The notes beneath the pieces are model-generated. The model worked only from the letters and a program-made list of their open reading frames with translations. It made no database searches and was not told the DNA's origin. The translations under genes and the position numbers were made by a program. From contig DQHP01000145.1 of NCBI GenBank assembly GCA_003524435.1, forward strand, positions 1 through 5,655: a DNA stretch of 5,655 bases, in the 5' to 3' direction. Each line of letters starts with the position of its first letter. Within the stretch, counting starts at the first letter, position 1. Below are positions 1 to 5,537 of this stretch, piece by piece. The stretch comes from Microbacterium sp. Its GTDB lineage: Bacteria; Actinomycetota; Actinomycetes; Actinomycetales; Microbacteriaceae.

Positions 1-300
1 GAGCGCGGCGTGCTCGGGGTGGCTGCCCAGGATGTAGGCGGTACCGAGCGCTTCGTCAGAGGCGCTGCGCACGGCGACAGTCGCCCTGGTCACGGTGGCT
101 TCGCCCAGGTTGAATCGGTCACCGGTGCCGCCGGTACGACCCTGAACCATGACGAGGCCGGCCTCGGGTCCGCGCAGGTATTCGACCTCTGGACGGTCAG
201 GCCAGGTGCGCCAGAGTTCGGCAAGTCGAGCCTGCGTGGCACCCGCGAGGATGCGGGCTGTGCGCTGCCGCTCCTGGGGATTGCGTGCTGTCGTGTTCAT
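1..300 (-). CDS. phnG: PhnG, C-P lyase complex subunit, N-terminal 100 codons (runs off left edge)
   Basis: PhnG is a small subunit of the carbon-phosphorus lyase core complex, which acts with PhnH, PhnI and PhnL to join a phosphonate to ribose triphosphate before C-P bond cleavage in the cytoplasm. The reverse strand is open from an ATG at 300 to position 1. It reads MNTTARNPQERQRTARILAG, then the family hallmark GRTGGTGDRFNLGEATVTR at residues 54-72, then GTAYILGSHPEHA near residues 86-98. Family members are about 150 residues, so roughly a third lies beyond the window. Upstream of the ATG are AGGAG (only 2 nt away) and GGAAAG (better spaced); no other start is nearby. It lies 181 bp downstream of phnE on the same strand, behind a strong hairpin, so it probably opens its own phnG-H-I-J transcript. 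The identification rests on recalled family motifs and on the transporter context. Confidence 0.93.
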   Translation of the reverse strand, partial: MNTTARNPQERQRTARILAGATQARLAELWRTWPDRPEVEYLRGPEAGLVMVQGRTGGTGDRFNLGEATVTRATVAVRSASDEALGTAYILGSHPEHAAL

Positions 301-344
301 GGCTCCTACTTTCCGGTCCGCAAATGGCCCGGATCGGATGCCAC

Positions 345-384
345 GGTTACGGCGGGGTGAACCGCTCAGTAAACAAACGGTGAC
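345..384 (-). promoter_or_regulatory. Possible PhoP-type phosphate box upstream of phnG
   Basis: Reading the minus strand, four related hexamers follow one another: GTCACC (from 384), GTTTAC (from 374), GTTCAC (from 362) and GTAACC (from 350). Steps are 10, 12 and 12 nt, about one helical turn each. The best unit, GTTCACCCCGC (362-352), fits the 11-nt direct-repeat unit recalled for Streptomyces PhoP boxes, G(G/T)TCAYYYR(G/C)G, at 9 of 11 positions. The site lies 45-84 bp before the phnG start and after the phnE/phnG hairpin, where a phosphate-starvation activator would sit. The register is less exact than a classic box, and I cannot pick a convincing -10 element. Confidence 0.4.
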
Positions 385-412
385 TTGTTGCGCGGTTCGC
401 GTGCCAAGCGCA

Positions 413-449
413 GAAAGTCCCCGATCGAACGTATCGACCGGGGACTTTC
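413..449 (-). terminator. Strong hairpin between phnE and phnG, likely terminator
   Basis: A perfect 11-bp inverted repeat, GAAAGTCCCCG (413-423) against CGGGGACTTTC (439-449), continues after one A/C mismatch with four more pairs (TCGA/TCGA) around a 5-nt loop at 429-433. It starts 32 nt after the phnE stop on the minus strand. The 3' arm ends in CTTTC on either strand, but no long T-run follows. It therefore looks like a symmetric intrinsic terminator, or a partial terminator or RNA-stability element, separating the transporter transcript from phnG. Confidence 0.65.
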
Positions 450-481
450 GTTGTTGCTGCGCTGCTGTGTTGCTGTACTGC

Positions 482-2209
482 TCAGATCACAACGCGACGC
501 ACCCACGCTGAGATGGCTTCGAGCAGCAGCACGACGGCCAGGATCAGCAGGATGATGAGCGTCACGGTCTGGAACTGCATCACCCGCGAGGCGTTGAGCA
601 GATAGAACCCGATGCCGCCGGCGCCGACGATGCCGAGCAGTGTGGCAGAGCGCACGTTGACGTCAAGTTGGTACAGCACGTGTGCGACGAGGGCAGGCAG
701 GGCTTGGCGCAGGGTCGCCGACACATACACCTGCAGCCGGCTGGCTCCGTTGGCGCGCACCGCGTCCTGCACGCGGATATCGGTTTCTTCCAGGGAGTCG
801 GCGACAAGCTTTCCGAGCAGTCCTACCGACCCGATTCCCAGGGCCAGCGTGCCCGGCTGCGGGCCGAGGCCCATGATCACGATGAACACGATCGCGAGGA
901 TCAGTTCAGGGAAGGCGCGAACGGTGACGATGAACGTGCGAAAGGCCGTCGCCGTCGCGGCGTTCGGCGCGACGTTTCGTGCCGCGAGCGAGCCGATCGG
1001 TATCGCCAAGACGACCCCGATGAGCGTGGCGGCGAGTCCGATCTGCAGGGTCACGACCATTCCCTCGAGGATGCGATCCAGCATCCCCCCGTCACTGGGC
1101 GGGAAGAACAGCGCGAGGGTTGCGGGCAAATCGACGAGCCCGGTGATGACCGCGATCGGGTCGATCTGCACTCCGGCGAGCGCGGCGAGCACGATGACGC
1201 CCACGGCCGTGACAACCAGGAATCGGCGGATGCGGTCAGCATCCCATGGCGGCGAAACGCGGATCGCACCACGGGCGAGACGCTGAGGTTCGTGTGTCGC
1301 CGTCGGACGGATGATCCATCCCTCGGCGGCGCGATCGAGCAACCCCAGAGGGCCGCGGCGGCGGCCGTTGACCCGGCCGAGCAGCCTGGTGCGAATAGAT
1401 CCAGAGATGAGTTCGACGATCACGCAGAGCACGAGCACCACGAGCGCCAGGGCCATTCCTCGGCCGTACTGCATGGTGTTGAGGGCGTCGGCCATGGCCA
1501 TGCCGAGGCCGCCGACGCCGACGTATCCGAGGATGACCGAGGTGCGCAGGTTGATGTCGAAGCGGTGCAGCGCGGTCGCGATGATCTGCGGCATCAGTGC
1601 CGGGATGATGCCCGACCAGATCTGCTGGCGCCGCGATGCTCCGGCGGCGCGGAGTGCTTCGATGGGGCCGCGGTCAAGCTCTTCGATCGCGTCGGCGTAG
1701 AGCTTGCCGATCATGCCGATTGAGTGCAGTCCCATGGCGAGGATGCCGGGCAGTGCGCCGAGTCCGAACATGCGGAAGAAGAAGATCGCCAACACCAGGT
1801 CGGGGATCGCGCGCATCACGACGATGAAGGTGCGCGAGGCTCTGCCGGCCCACCGGTTCGAGGCGGTGTTCGAGGCTGCCATCAGCGCGATGGGCAGGCT
1901 CAGCACGACGGCGAGCACTGTCGCGAGGGTGACGATTGCGAGGGTCTCGAGCGTGAGGCTGAGAAGTTCCGGCACCGGGGGGAATTCCAGCGGGAACATG
2001 CGCGAGATGAAGTCGGCAGCGAAGTCGAAGCCGCGGACGAAGACTTCGATAGAGAAGTCGAGGCCGACGAACGCCCAGATGGATGCCGCAAGCAGACCGA
2101 GCATGACCACCCAGACGGCGACGGTCTGCACGCGTGGCGCGGGCTTGCGAGGAACGGGCAGGCCGATCTTGTGGCCGGGTTCCGTGTCGACGGGCATGAG
2201 CGTCTGCAC
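482..2209 (-). CDS. phnE: PhnE, fused two-domain phosphonate ABC transporter permease
   Basis: This is the membrane subunit of the phosphonate importer. At 575 residues it is about twice the usual single-domain PhnE of roughly 250-290, because two permease domains are joined. Matching motifs recur about 298 residues apart: RAIPDLVLAIFF (133-144) with RAFPELILAIVF (431-442); IGMIGKLYADAIEELD (164-179) with VGLLGKLVADSLEETD (462-477); and NLRTSVILGYVGVGGLG (220-236) with NVRSATLLGIVGAGGIG (518-534). The ATPase-coupling EAA loops are EALRAAGAS (184-192) and DAVRANGAS (482-490), the second with Asp in place of Glu. A hydrophilic linker of about 50 residues (279-328) separates the halves. The start is a GTG one base after the phnC stop, implying translational coupling; an ATG at 2197 four codons later is equally possible, and neither has a clear ribosome binding site. 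One chain presumably replaces a PhnE homodimer. Confidence 0.95.
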   Translation of the reverse strand: MQTLMPVDTEPGHKIGLPVPRKPAPRVQTVAVWVVMLGLLAASIWAFVGLDFSIEVFVRGFDFAADFISRMFPLEFPPVPELLSLTLETLAIVTLATVLAVVLSLPIALMAASNTASNRWAGRASRTFIVVMRAIPDLVLAIFFFRMFGLGALPGILAMGLHSIGMIGKLYADAIEELDRGPIEALRAAGASRRQQIWSGIIPALMPQIIATALHRFDINLRTSVILGYVGVGGLGMAMADALNTMQYGRGMALALVVLVLCVIVELISGSIRTRLLGRVNGRRRGPLGLLDRAAEGWIIRPTATHEPQRLARGAIRVSPPWDADRIRRFLVVTAVGVIVLAALAGVQIDPIAVITGLVDLPATLALFFPPSDGGMLDRILEGMVVTLQIGLAATLIGVVLAIPIGSLAARNVAPNAATATAFRTFIVTVRAFPELILAIVFIVIMGLGPQPGTLALGIGSVGLLGKLVADSLEETDIRVQDAVRANGASRLQVYVSATLRQALPALVAHVLYQLDVNVRSATLLGIVGAGGIGFYLLNASRVMQFQTVTLIILLILAVVLLLEAISAWVRRVVI

Positions 2210-2210
2210 G

Positions 2211-3053
2211 TCAGTTGACCGTTTCAGCGACAGCCTCGGGGACAGAGACAGCGTGGTAAATGTCGAAGACGTCTTCGCGACTGAGGCGGCTCACGGCGCG
2301 ATCGAGCACAACGCGTCCGGACTGCAGCCCGGTGATGCGGTCGCCGAACTCCATGGCGAGTTCGACCTGATGCAGGCTGCAGATGACGGTGAGGCCGAGG
2401 TCGGTGGAGATCTCGCGCAGCAGTTCCATGACTCCGGCAGATGAGACCGGGTCAAGCGAGGCGACCGGCTCATCGGCGAGGAGCACGACGGGCTCTTGGA
2501 TGAGGGCGCGGGCGATGGCGACGCGCTGCTGCTGGCCGCCTGAGAGGGTGTCGGCGCGTTGGAATGCCTTGTCGGCGAGGCCGACGCGGGCGAGGTGTTC
2601 CATCGCGGCCTCTTTGACGGCGCGAGGGTAGGAGAACAGGCCGAGGCGCGGGCCGCGCAGGGCTCCGAGGCGACCGGTGCAGACGTTCTCGAGCACCGAC
2701 ATCGGGCCGACGAGGTGGAAGTGTTGGAAGATCATGCCCACGCGCGAGCGCACCGCCCGCAGGTCTTTCTCTTTCGCGTGATGCACGGGGATGCCGAGGG
2801 TATGCACGTTGCCCGAGGAGGGAACGTGCAGACCGTTGATGTGGCGCAGCAGAGTTGATTTGCCAGAGCCGGAGAGGCCCAGCAGCACGTTGATCTGGCC
2901 GGGGGTGAAGTCGACTGTGACGTCGTCAAGGGCGGTGACCGCCCCGAACTTTTTGGTGACGCCGTCCAGGCGCACCGCATCCTGGATCTGTTCGGGGGCC
3001 AGCATCGGGATGCCGGCGGTCATTGCCTGTCGGATGTCTGCGACGTTCGTCAT
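2211..3053 (-). CDS. phnC: PhnC, phosphonate ABC transporter ATP-binding protein
   Basis: This is the cytoplasmic ATPase that powers phosphonate import through PhnE. The 280-residue protein has the full ABC set in order: Walker A GLSGSGKST (59-67), Q-loop Gln110 in MIFQHF, signature LSGGQQQR (170-177), Walker B VVLLADEP (189-196) with catalytic Glu195, D-loop SLD (199-201) and switch His228. PVASLDP and FQHFHLV are typical of the PhnC branch. The nucleotide-binding domain begins near residue 26, so about 25 residues form an N-terminal extension not usual for PhnC. The ATG at 3053 has an AGGA about 13 nt upstream, rather far; internal ATGs at 3023 and 3008 are alternative starts that would still leave the domain intact. 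It lies 71 bp downstream of phnD, behind a GC hairpin, and its TGA is one base from the phnE GTG. Confidence 0.95.
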   Translation of the reverse strand: MTNVADIRQAMTAGIPMLAPEQIQDAVRLDGVTKKFGAVTALDDVTVDFTPGQINVLLGLSGSGKSTLLRHINGLHVPSSGNVHTLGIPVHHAKEKDLRAVRSRVGMIFQHFHLVGPMSVLENVCTGRLGALRGPRLGLFSYPRAVKEAAMEHLARVGLADKAFQRADTLSGGQQQRVAIARALIQEPVVLLADEPVASLDPVSSAGVMELLREISTDLGLTVICSLHQVELAMEFGDRITGLQSGRVVLDRAVSRLSREDVFDIYHAVSVPEAVAETVN

Positions 3054-3088
3054 GAGTGTGCTCGGTTCCTGTCGTTTACGTACGGAAA

Positions 3089-3115
3089 GGGCGGGGCCCT
3101 GTGTGGGCCCCGCCC
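3089..3115 (-). terminator. GC-rich hairpin between phnD and phnC, likely attenuator
   Basis: GGGCGGGGCCC (3089-3099) and GGGCCCCGCCC (3105-3115) form a perfect 11-bp stem with a 5-nt loop. On the minus strand the stem is followed by TTTCC, a short U-tract. It begins 9 nt after the phnD stop and ends 35 nt before the phnC start. A hairpin after the binding-protein gene of an importer operon commonly allows partial termination or protects the upstream mRNA, giving more binding protein than permease. That role is inferred here. Confidence 0.7.
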
Positions 3116-3124
3116 GTCATAGCG

Positions 3125-4090
3125 TCAGGAGACGCAAGCCTCGGACTTGGTGATGTCGCAGACCGCGCGGATGCCGTCATACAGCGAGTCTTCGACGGGG
3201 ATGAAGCCGTACTCGCTGCCTTCGGGGAACACGCAGTCTTCTTCGCTGGTGCAGATGCCGGCTTCGATCAGGGCGGGCTTGTTCAGCTGCTCTTCGAAGA
3301 TGCGGGTGAGCTCTTCCTGCAGGTCTTTCGGCAGCTGGGTGCTGGCGACATAGGGGCTGCCGGGGATGACTTCCGATTCCCAGACAACTTCGAGATCGCC
3401 CTCGGCAAGCTGACCCGAGTCGATGAGCTCCTCGGTGACCATGGTGTCGAATGCGAAGCCGGCGTCACAGGTGCCGTCGGCAACTGACAGGGCTGAGGCG
3501 TCGTGTCCGCCTGCCATGACCGGGGAGATTCCCTCTTCGAGGTCGATGTTCTCTTCGAGCAGACCGGCCGAGGGGAACAGGTAGCCCGAGGTCGAGGTTG
3601 GGTCGACGAAGCAGACGTTCTTGCCCTCGAAGCCGGCGAGATCAGTGATGCCGCTGTCGGGGTTGACGATGCCGTAAGACTGGTATCCCGGCTCCTCGTC
3701 GACGGAGTCAGCGAGCGCACCAAGCGGGATGACTCCGGCGCCACCATCCTGGGCCACGACGTACGAGAACGGGCCCATGCCAGCGATCTGCACCTGCCCG
3801 GCACGCAGCGCTTCAATCACTGCGGCGTAGCTGGTGACCTCCTGCAGTTTGACCTCGATGCCCAGCTCCTGCTCGAGCAGAGCGAGGATGTCGGCGTTGT
3901 CCTCGGCGATGCCCGTGGCGGACTCGGAGGGGATCTGAGCGAAGGTGATCGTGGTCGGCCATTCGCTGTTGCCGGCGGCATCAGCGTCTTTCTCTGCACC
4001 GGCTGAGGCGCCGGAGCATCCTGCCAGGGCGAGGAGCCCCGCGGTGGCGAGCGCGGCGATCGAGAGGCGCGAGAATCGCGTGGAAGTCAT
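3125..4090 (-). CDS. phnD: PhnD, phosphonate-binding lipoprotein of the ABC transporter
   Basis: This is the extracytoplasmic substrate-binding protein of the phosphonate importer, 321 residues. A basic N-terminus (MTSTRFSRLS) and hydrophobic stretch lead to the lipobox LALAGC with lipidated Cys25. The mature part has PhnD/PtxB-family motifs: TSYAAVIEALRAGQV (86-100), GMGPFSYVVA (104-113), DPTSTSGYLFP (163-173), where the STSG loop is expected to bind the phosphonate oxygens, and GGHDAS (194-199). Extra cysteines at 160/208, 280/286 and 311/319 could form disulfides. The start is the ATG at 4090, which places the signal peptide at the N-terminus and has GAGGGA about 10 nt upstream; the frame is open to 4234, but that upstream part codes no signal peptide and is probably untranslated. 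The C-P lyase gene downstream favours phosphonate over phosphite. The exact ligand cannot be read from the sequence. Confidence 0.94.
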   Translation of the reverse strand: MTSTRFSRLSIAALATAGLLALAGCSGASAGAEKDADAAGNSEWPTTITFAQIPSESATGIAEDNADILALLEQELGIEVKLQEVTSYAAVIEALRAGQVQIAGMGPFSYVVAQDGGAGVIPLGALADSVDEEPGYQSYGIVNPDSGITDLAGFEGKNVCFVDPTSTSGYLFPSAGLLEENIDLEEGISPVMAGGHDASALSVADGTCDAGFAFDTMVTEELIDSGQLAEGDLEVVWESEVIPGSPYVASTQLPKDLQEELTRIFEEQLNKPALIEAGICTSEEDCVFPEGSEYGFIPVEDSLYDGIRAVCDITKSEACVS

Positions 4091-4155
4091 GTGTTGTCGT
4101 TCCCTCGGGGTGTTCGGGTGGGAGCCGATTGGCTCGGGACGCTTCCACAGTGCGG

Positions 4156-4176
4156 CGCGCAGCCGACGTCTGCGCG
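4156..4176 (-). other. Small hairpin in the phnF-phnD intergenic region
   Basis: CGCGCAG (4156-4162) and CTGCGCG (4170-4176) form a perfect 7-bp stem with a 7-nt loop. No T-run follows on the minus strand, so it is not a convincing terminator. A second small stem, GAGCC/GGCTC with a 4-nt loop (4122-4135), lies closer to phnD. Both may fall in the phnD 5' untranslated region. No function is claimed. Confidence 0.35.
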
Positions 4177-4190
4177 ACGGGCGACCGAAG

Positions 4191-4223
4191 CTCCGAGGAC
4201 CCGTGTGTGAACACTCGCGGAAC
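4191..4223 (-). promoter_or_regulatory. Probable PhoP-type phosphate box upstream of phnD
   Basis: On the minus strand, three contiguous 11-nt units read GTTCCGCGAGT (4223-4213), GTTCACACACG (4212-4202) and GGTCCTCGGAG (4201-4191). Each begins G(G/T)TC, and the middle unit carries the GTTCAC core. This matches the direct-repeat architecture of actinobacterial PhoP boxes, as I recall it from Streptomyces. The site lies just after the phnF stop and about 100 bp before the phnD start, in the only intergenic space ahead of phnDCE, which suggests induction under phosphate starvation. No clear -10 hexamer is visible downstream. Confidence 0.5.
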
Positions 4224-4234
4224 TTGTGCGACAA

Positions 4235-5053
4235 CTAGGCGCTGCTGCTTGTATTCGGGTCCGCCGGCGGTGCCAGCGGGGTGTCGAATTCGATCACCAC
4301 GCGCATGCGGTCTTGCCTCATCCATGAGCGGCTGCACAGCAGGGGTGGGCCCGCGTTTCCGTCACGGGTGAGGGTCTCGAGGTGCCAGGTGGTCACGGGC
4401 ACGCGCAGTTCGAGGCGTTCTGCGATGGATGCTGGCGGGAACTCCGTGGACACCCTCGACCAAGCTCTTACCGGGGTGCGGCGCGAGGCGCGCAGCACTT
4501 CGGTGAGAGATTCAATGGCGCGCAGGCTCACGTCCACGTGGTCAAGGACTCCAGGCAACACCCACTCTTCGGCGCACGTGGCCGGGTCGTCGTCGATGTA
4601 GCCGACGCGCACAAGTCGCGTGCACGGGATGCCCGCCTTGAAGCCGATGCGCTGCGCGATCTCGGCGGGCAACGGCTGCTCGCTAGCGTCGACGACGAAG
4701 GTGCGCGCAGAGGCGCCCGCCCGCTCGACGGTGGTGTGCAGTGAAGGGGCGATGGCGGAGGAGATCAGGTAGTCGACGCGACGGTTGACGAAGGTGCCCG
4801 CGCCATGCGCCCGGCGCACGAGGAAGCGGGATTCCATCTGCTCGATCACTCGCCGCACCGTGCTGCGGGTCGCGTCGAAGCGTGCCATGAGTTCGTGCTC
4901 GCTGGCGATCTTCGCGCCGGCCGGCAGACTCGCCACCTCGACTTCGAGAATGGCGAGGATGTCAGTCACGACGTCAGCGTAGGAACCCGAGGTAAACGGG
5001 TATCGCACGGATGCTTCACAGCGGGTGAACCACATCTCTGCGAGGTGCTTCAC
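4235..5053 (-). CDS. phnF: GntR/HutC-family transcription regulator, PhnF-type
   Basis: This is a probable ligand-responsive regulator of the phosphonate genes. The protein is up to 272 residues. An N-terminal GntR winged helix-turn-helix spans about residues 24-90, including KIASEHELMARFDATRSTVRRVIEQ (48-72) and the wing RRAHGAGTFV (80-89). A C-terminal UTRA effector-binding domain spans about 98-258; its opening SLHTTVERAGASARTFVVDASEQP is typical of the HutC/PhnF branch. The start is uncertain: GTG at 5053, ATG at 5035 and GTG at 5008 are all in frame, and none has a good ribosome binding site. Tyr25 aligns with the conserved aromatic at the start of helix 1, so starts later than 5008 are unlikely. 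It ends 144 bp before phnD on the same strand, and UTRA regulators commonly control adjacent uptake genes. I saw no copy of the TGGTATAGACCA operator that I recall for mycobacterial PhnF. Confidence 0.85.
   Translation of the reverse strand: MKHLAEMWFTRCEASVRYPFTSGSYADVVTDILAILEVEVASLPAGAKIASEHELMARFDATRSTVRRVIEQMESRFLVRRAHGAGTFVNRRVDYLISSAIAPSLHTTVERAGASARTFVVDASEQPLPAEIAQRIGFKAGIPCTRLVRVGYIDDDPATCAEEWVLPGVLDHVDVSLRAIESLTEVLRASRRTPVRAWSRVSTEFPPASIAERLELRVPVTTWHLETLTRDGNAGPPLLCSRSWMRQDRMRVVIEFDTPLAPPADPNTSSSA
4976..5030 (-). repeat. Ladder of five 11-nt GT-units across the phnF 5' end
   Basis: On the minus strand the sequence divides into five adjoining 11-mers, each opening with GT: GTTCACCCGCT (from 5030), GTGAAGCATCC (5019), GTGCGATACCC (5008), GTTTACCTCGG (4997) and GTTCCTACGCT (4986). 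The first fits the recalled PhoP-box unit at 10 of 11 positions, and the fourth and fifth also carry GTTYA/GTTC cores. The ladder covers phnF codons 9 to 26 if the GTG at 5053 is the start, or straddles the start if it is the GTG at 5008. Chance in GC-rich coding DNA is possible. Confidence 0.35.
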
Positions 5054-5109
5054 GTCACGCGGGTTTCCGGTTCGGATGGCTGGCTCGCTGGAGCTCCCGC
5101 AGAGCGGCG

Positions 5110-5385
5110 TTATGTATGGGCCGACACCCTGCTCAACAGTTCTGCAAGCTGCGGGACGACAGCAGGCTCGGCGGACAGCGCCGCTTCCAACTGTTGTGCA
5201 GCGCGCGGGCTCAGTCGCAGCAGGCTTTCTTCGAGAAGAGCAGTGCGTGCGCGTTCCACCGCGGCTCCGAGCACGAACGCGCTGAGGTCTTGCTGCTGAT
5301 GGTCTGCGGCGGACCGCAGCAGCTCAAGCGCATCAGGAGAGATGCGCATATTGAGACGCGATGTGCGGGTGGTTTCAGCAGGCAC
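5110..5385 (-). CDS. DUF1778/TacA-type ribbon-helix-helix antitoxin, orphan
   Basis: This 91-residue protein resembles DUF1778 antitoxins, which pair with GNAT acetyltransferase toxins that acetylate aminoacyl-tRNA. The ribbon-helix-helix part reads RTSRLNMRISPDALELLRSA (7-26), strand then helix A, followed by QQDLSAFVLGAAVERARTAL (31-50), helix B. The tail SLLRLSPRAAQQLEAALSAE (54-73) matches the family's toxin-covering region. The start is GTG at 5385 because AAAGGAG ends 6 nt before it; the frame is open up to 5463, but the extra residues do not look like the family and have no ribosome binding site. A cognate toxin normally overlaps the antitoxin 3' end. Here 56 bp and then phnF follow, and no acetyltransferase lies in the window. 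It may act alone as a DNA-binding repressor, guard against a toxin elsewhere, or be a remnant. Confidence 0.85.
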   Translation of the reverse strand: MPAETTRTSRLNMRISPDALELLRSAADHQQQDLSAFVLGAAVERARTALLEESLLRLSPRAAQQLEAALSAEPAVVPQLAELLSRVSAHT

Positions 5386-5391
5386 GATCAA

Positions 5392-5398
5392 CTCCTTT
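5392..5398 (-). promoter_or_regulatory. Ribosome binding site of the antitoxin gene
   Basis: The minus strand reads AAAGGAG, then TTGATC, then GTG. This strong Shine-Dalgarno with 6-nt spacing decides the GTG at 5385 as the start rather than the in-frame ATG at 5463. Confidence 0.8.
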
Positions 5399-5419
5399 GT
5401 GCGTACGTGGTATGTACAA
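5397..5419. promoter_or_regulatory. Imperfect palindrome beside the antitoxin RBS, candidate autoregulatory operator
   Basis: TTGTGCGTAC (5397-5406) and GTATGTACAA (5410-5419) are inverted copies with 8 of 10 positions matching around a GTG centre. The element abuts and partly overlaps the antitoxin Shine-Dalgarno. Ribbon-helix-helix antitoxins commonly bind palindromes at this place to repress their own operon, so this is the best operator candidate. TTGGCG (minus strand, 5433-5438) 18 nt before TACATA (5409-5414) could be the promoter, with its -10 inside the palindrome; TTGACT (5442-5447) is another -35 candidate. Both are weak. Confidence 0.5.
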
Positions 5420-5468
5420 CACTGATTCGGTCCGCGCCAAAAGTCAAGCCGTCGCACAATCACCTAAC

Positions 5469-5498
5469 GTGTAAAAAAATCAAGCGTTTTCTTTACAC
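5469..5498. repeat. AT-rich imperfect stem-loop upstream of the antitoxin gene
   Basis: GTGTAAAAAAA (5469-5479) pairs with TTTT (5487-5490) and TTTACAC (5492-5498), giving 11 pairs with one bulged C and a 7-nt loop. It contrasts with the GC-rich surroundings. CTTTACA occurs at 5491 and again at 5521, exactly 30 nt apart, and TTCGC/GCGAA (5502-5516) makes another small inverted repeat between them. On the minus strand the T-run lies inside the 3' arm, so it might terminate transcription arriving from the right, or be a protein-binding site. Confidence 0.4.
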
Positions 5499-5537
5499 AT
5501 TTTCGCGACATGCGAAGCGGCTTTACATGGGACGAAC

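Noticed and set aside
453..480. GCA/ACA-rich stretch between phnE and its hairpin, considered as a short tandem repeat
   Set aside because: It is irregular low-complexity sequence with no fixed unit and no CRISPR-like spacing.
668..1723. Long plus-strand open frame of 351 codons opposite phnE
   Set aside because: Composition is dominated by Asp, Glu, Arg, His and Gly, as expected for the antisense of a GC-rich membrane-protein gene; the opposite strand has clear PhnE motifs and operon context.
1704..2444. Plus-strand open frame of 246 codons across the phnE/phnC junction
   Set aside because: It is the antisense shadow of two well-supported genes, with no recognisable domain or ribosome binding site.
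3056..4006. Plus-strand open frames at 3056-3487 and 3503-4006
   Set aside because: Both lie opposite the coding strand of phnD, which has a lipobox and family motifs; they show no family features of their own.
4091..4234. N-terminal extension of phnD up to 4234
   Set aside because: The frame stays open, but it would bury the lipoprotein signal peptide 48 residues inside; the ATG at 4090 has a ribosome binding site.
5386..5463. ATG at 5463 as the antitoxin start
   Set aside because: The extra 26 residues lack family similarity and span the palindrome and RBS; GTG at 5385 follows a strong AAAGGAG.
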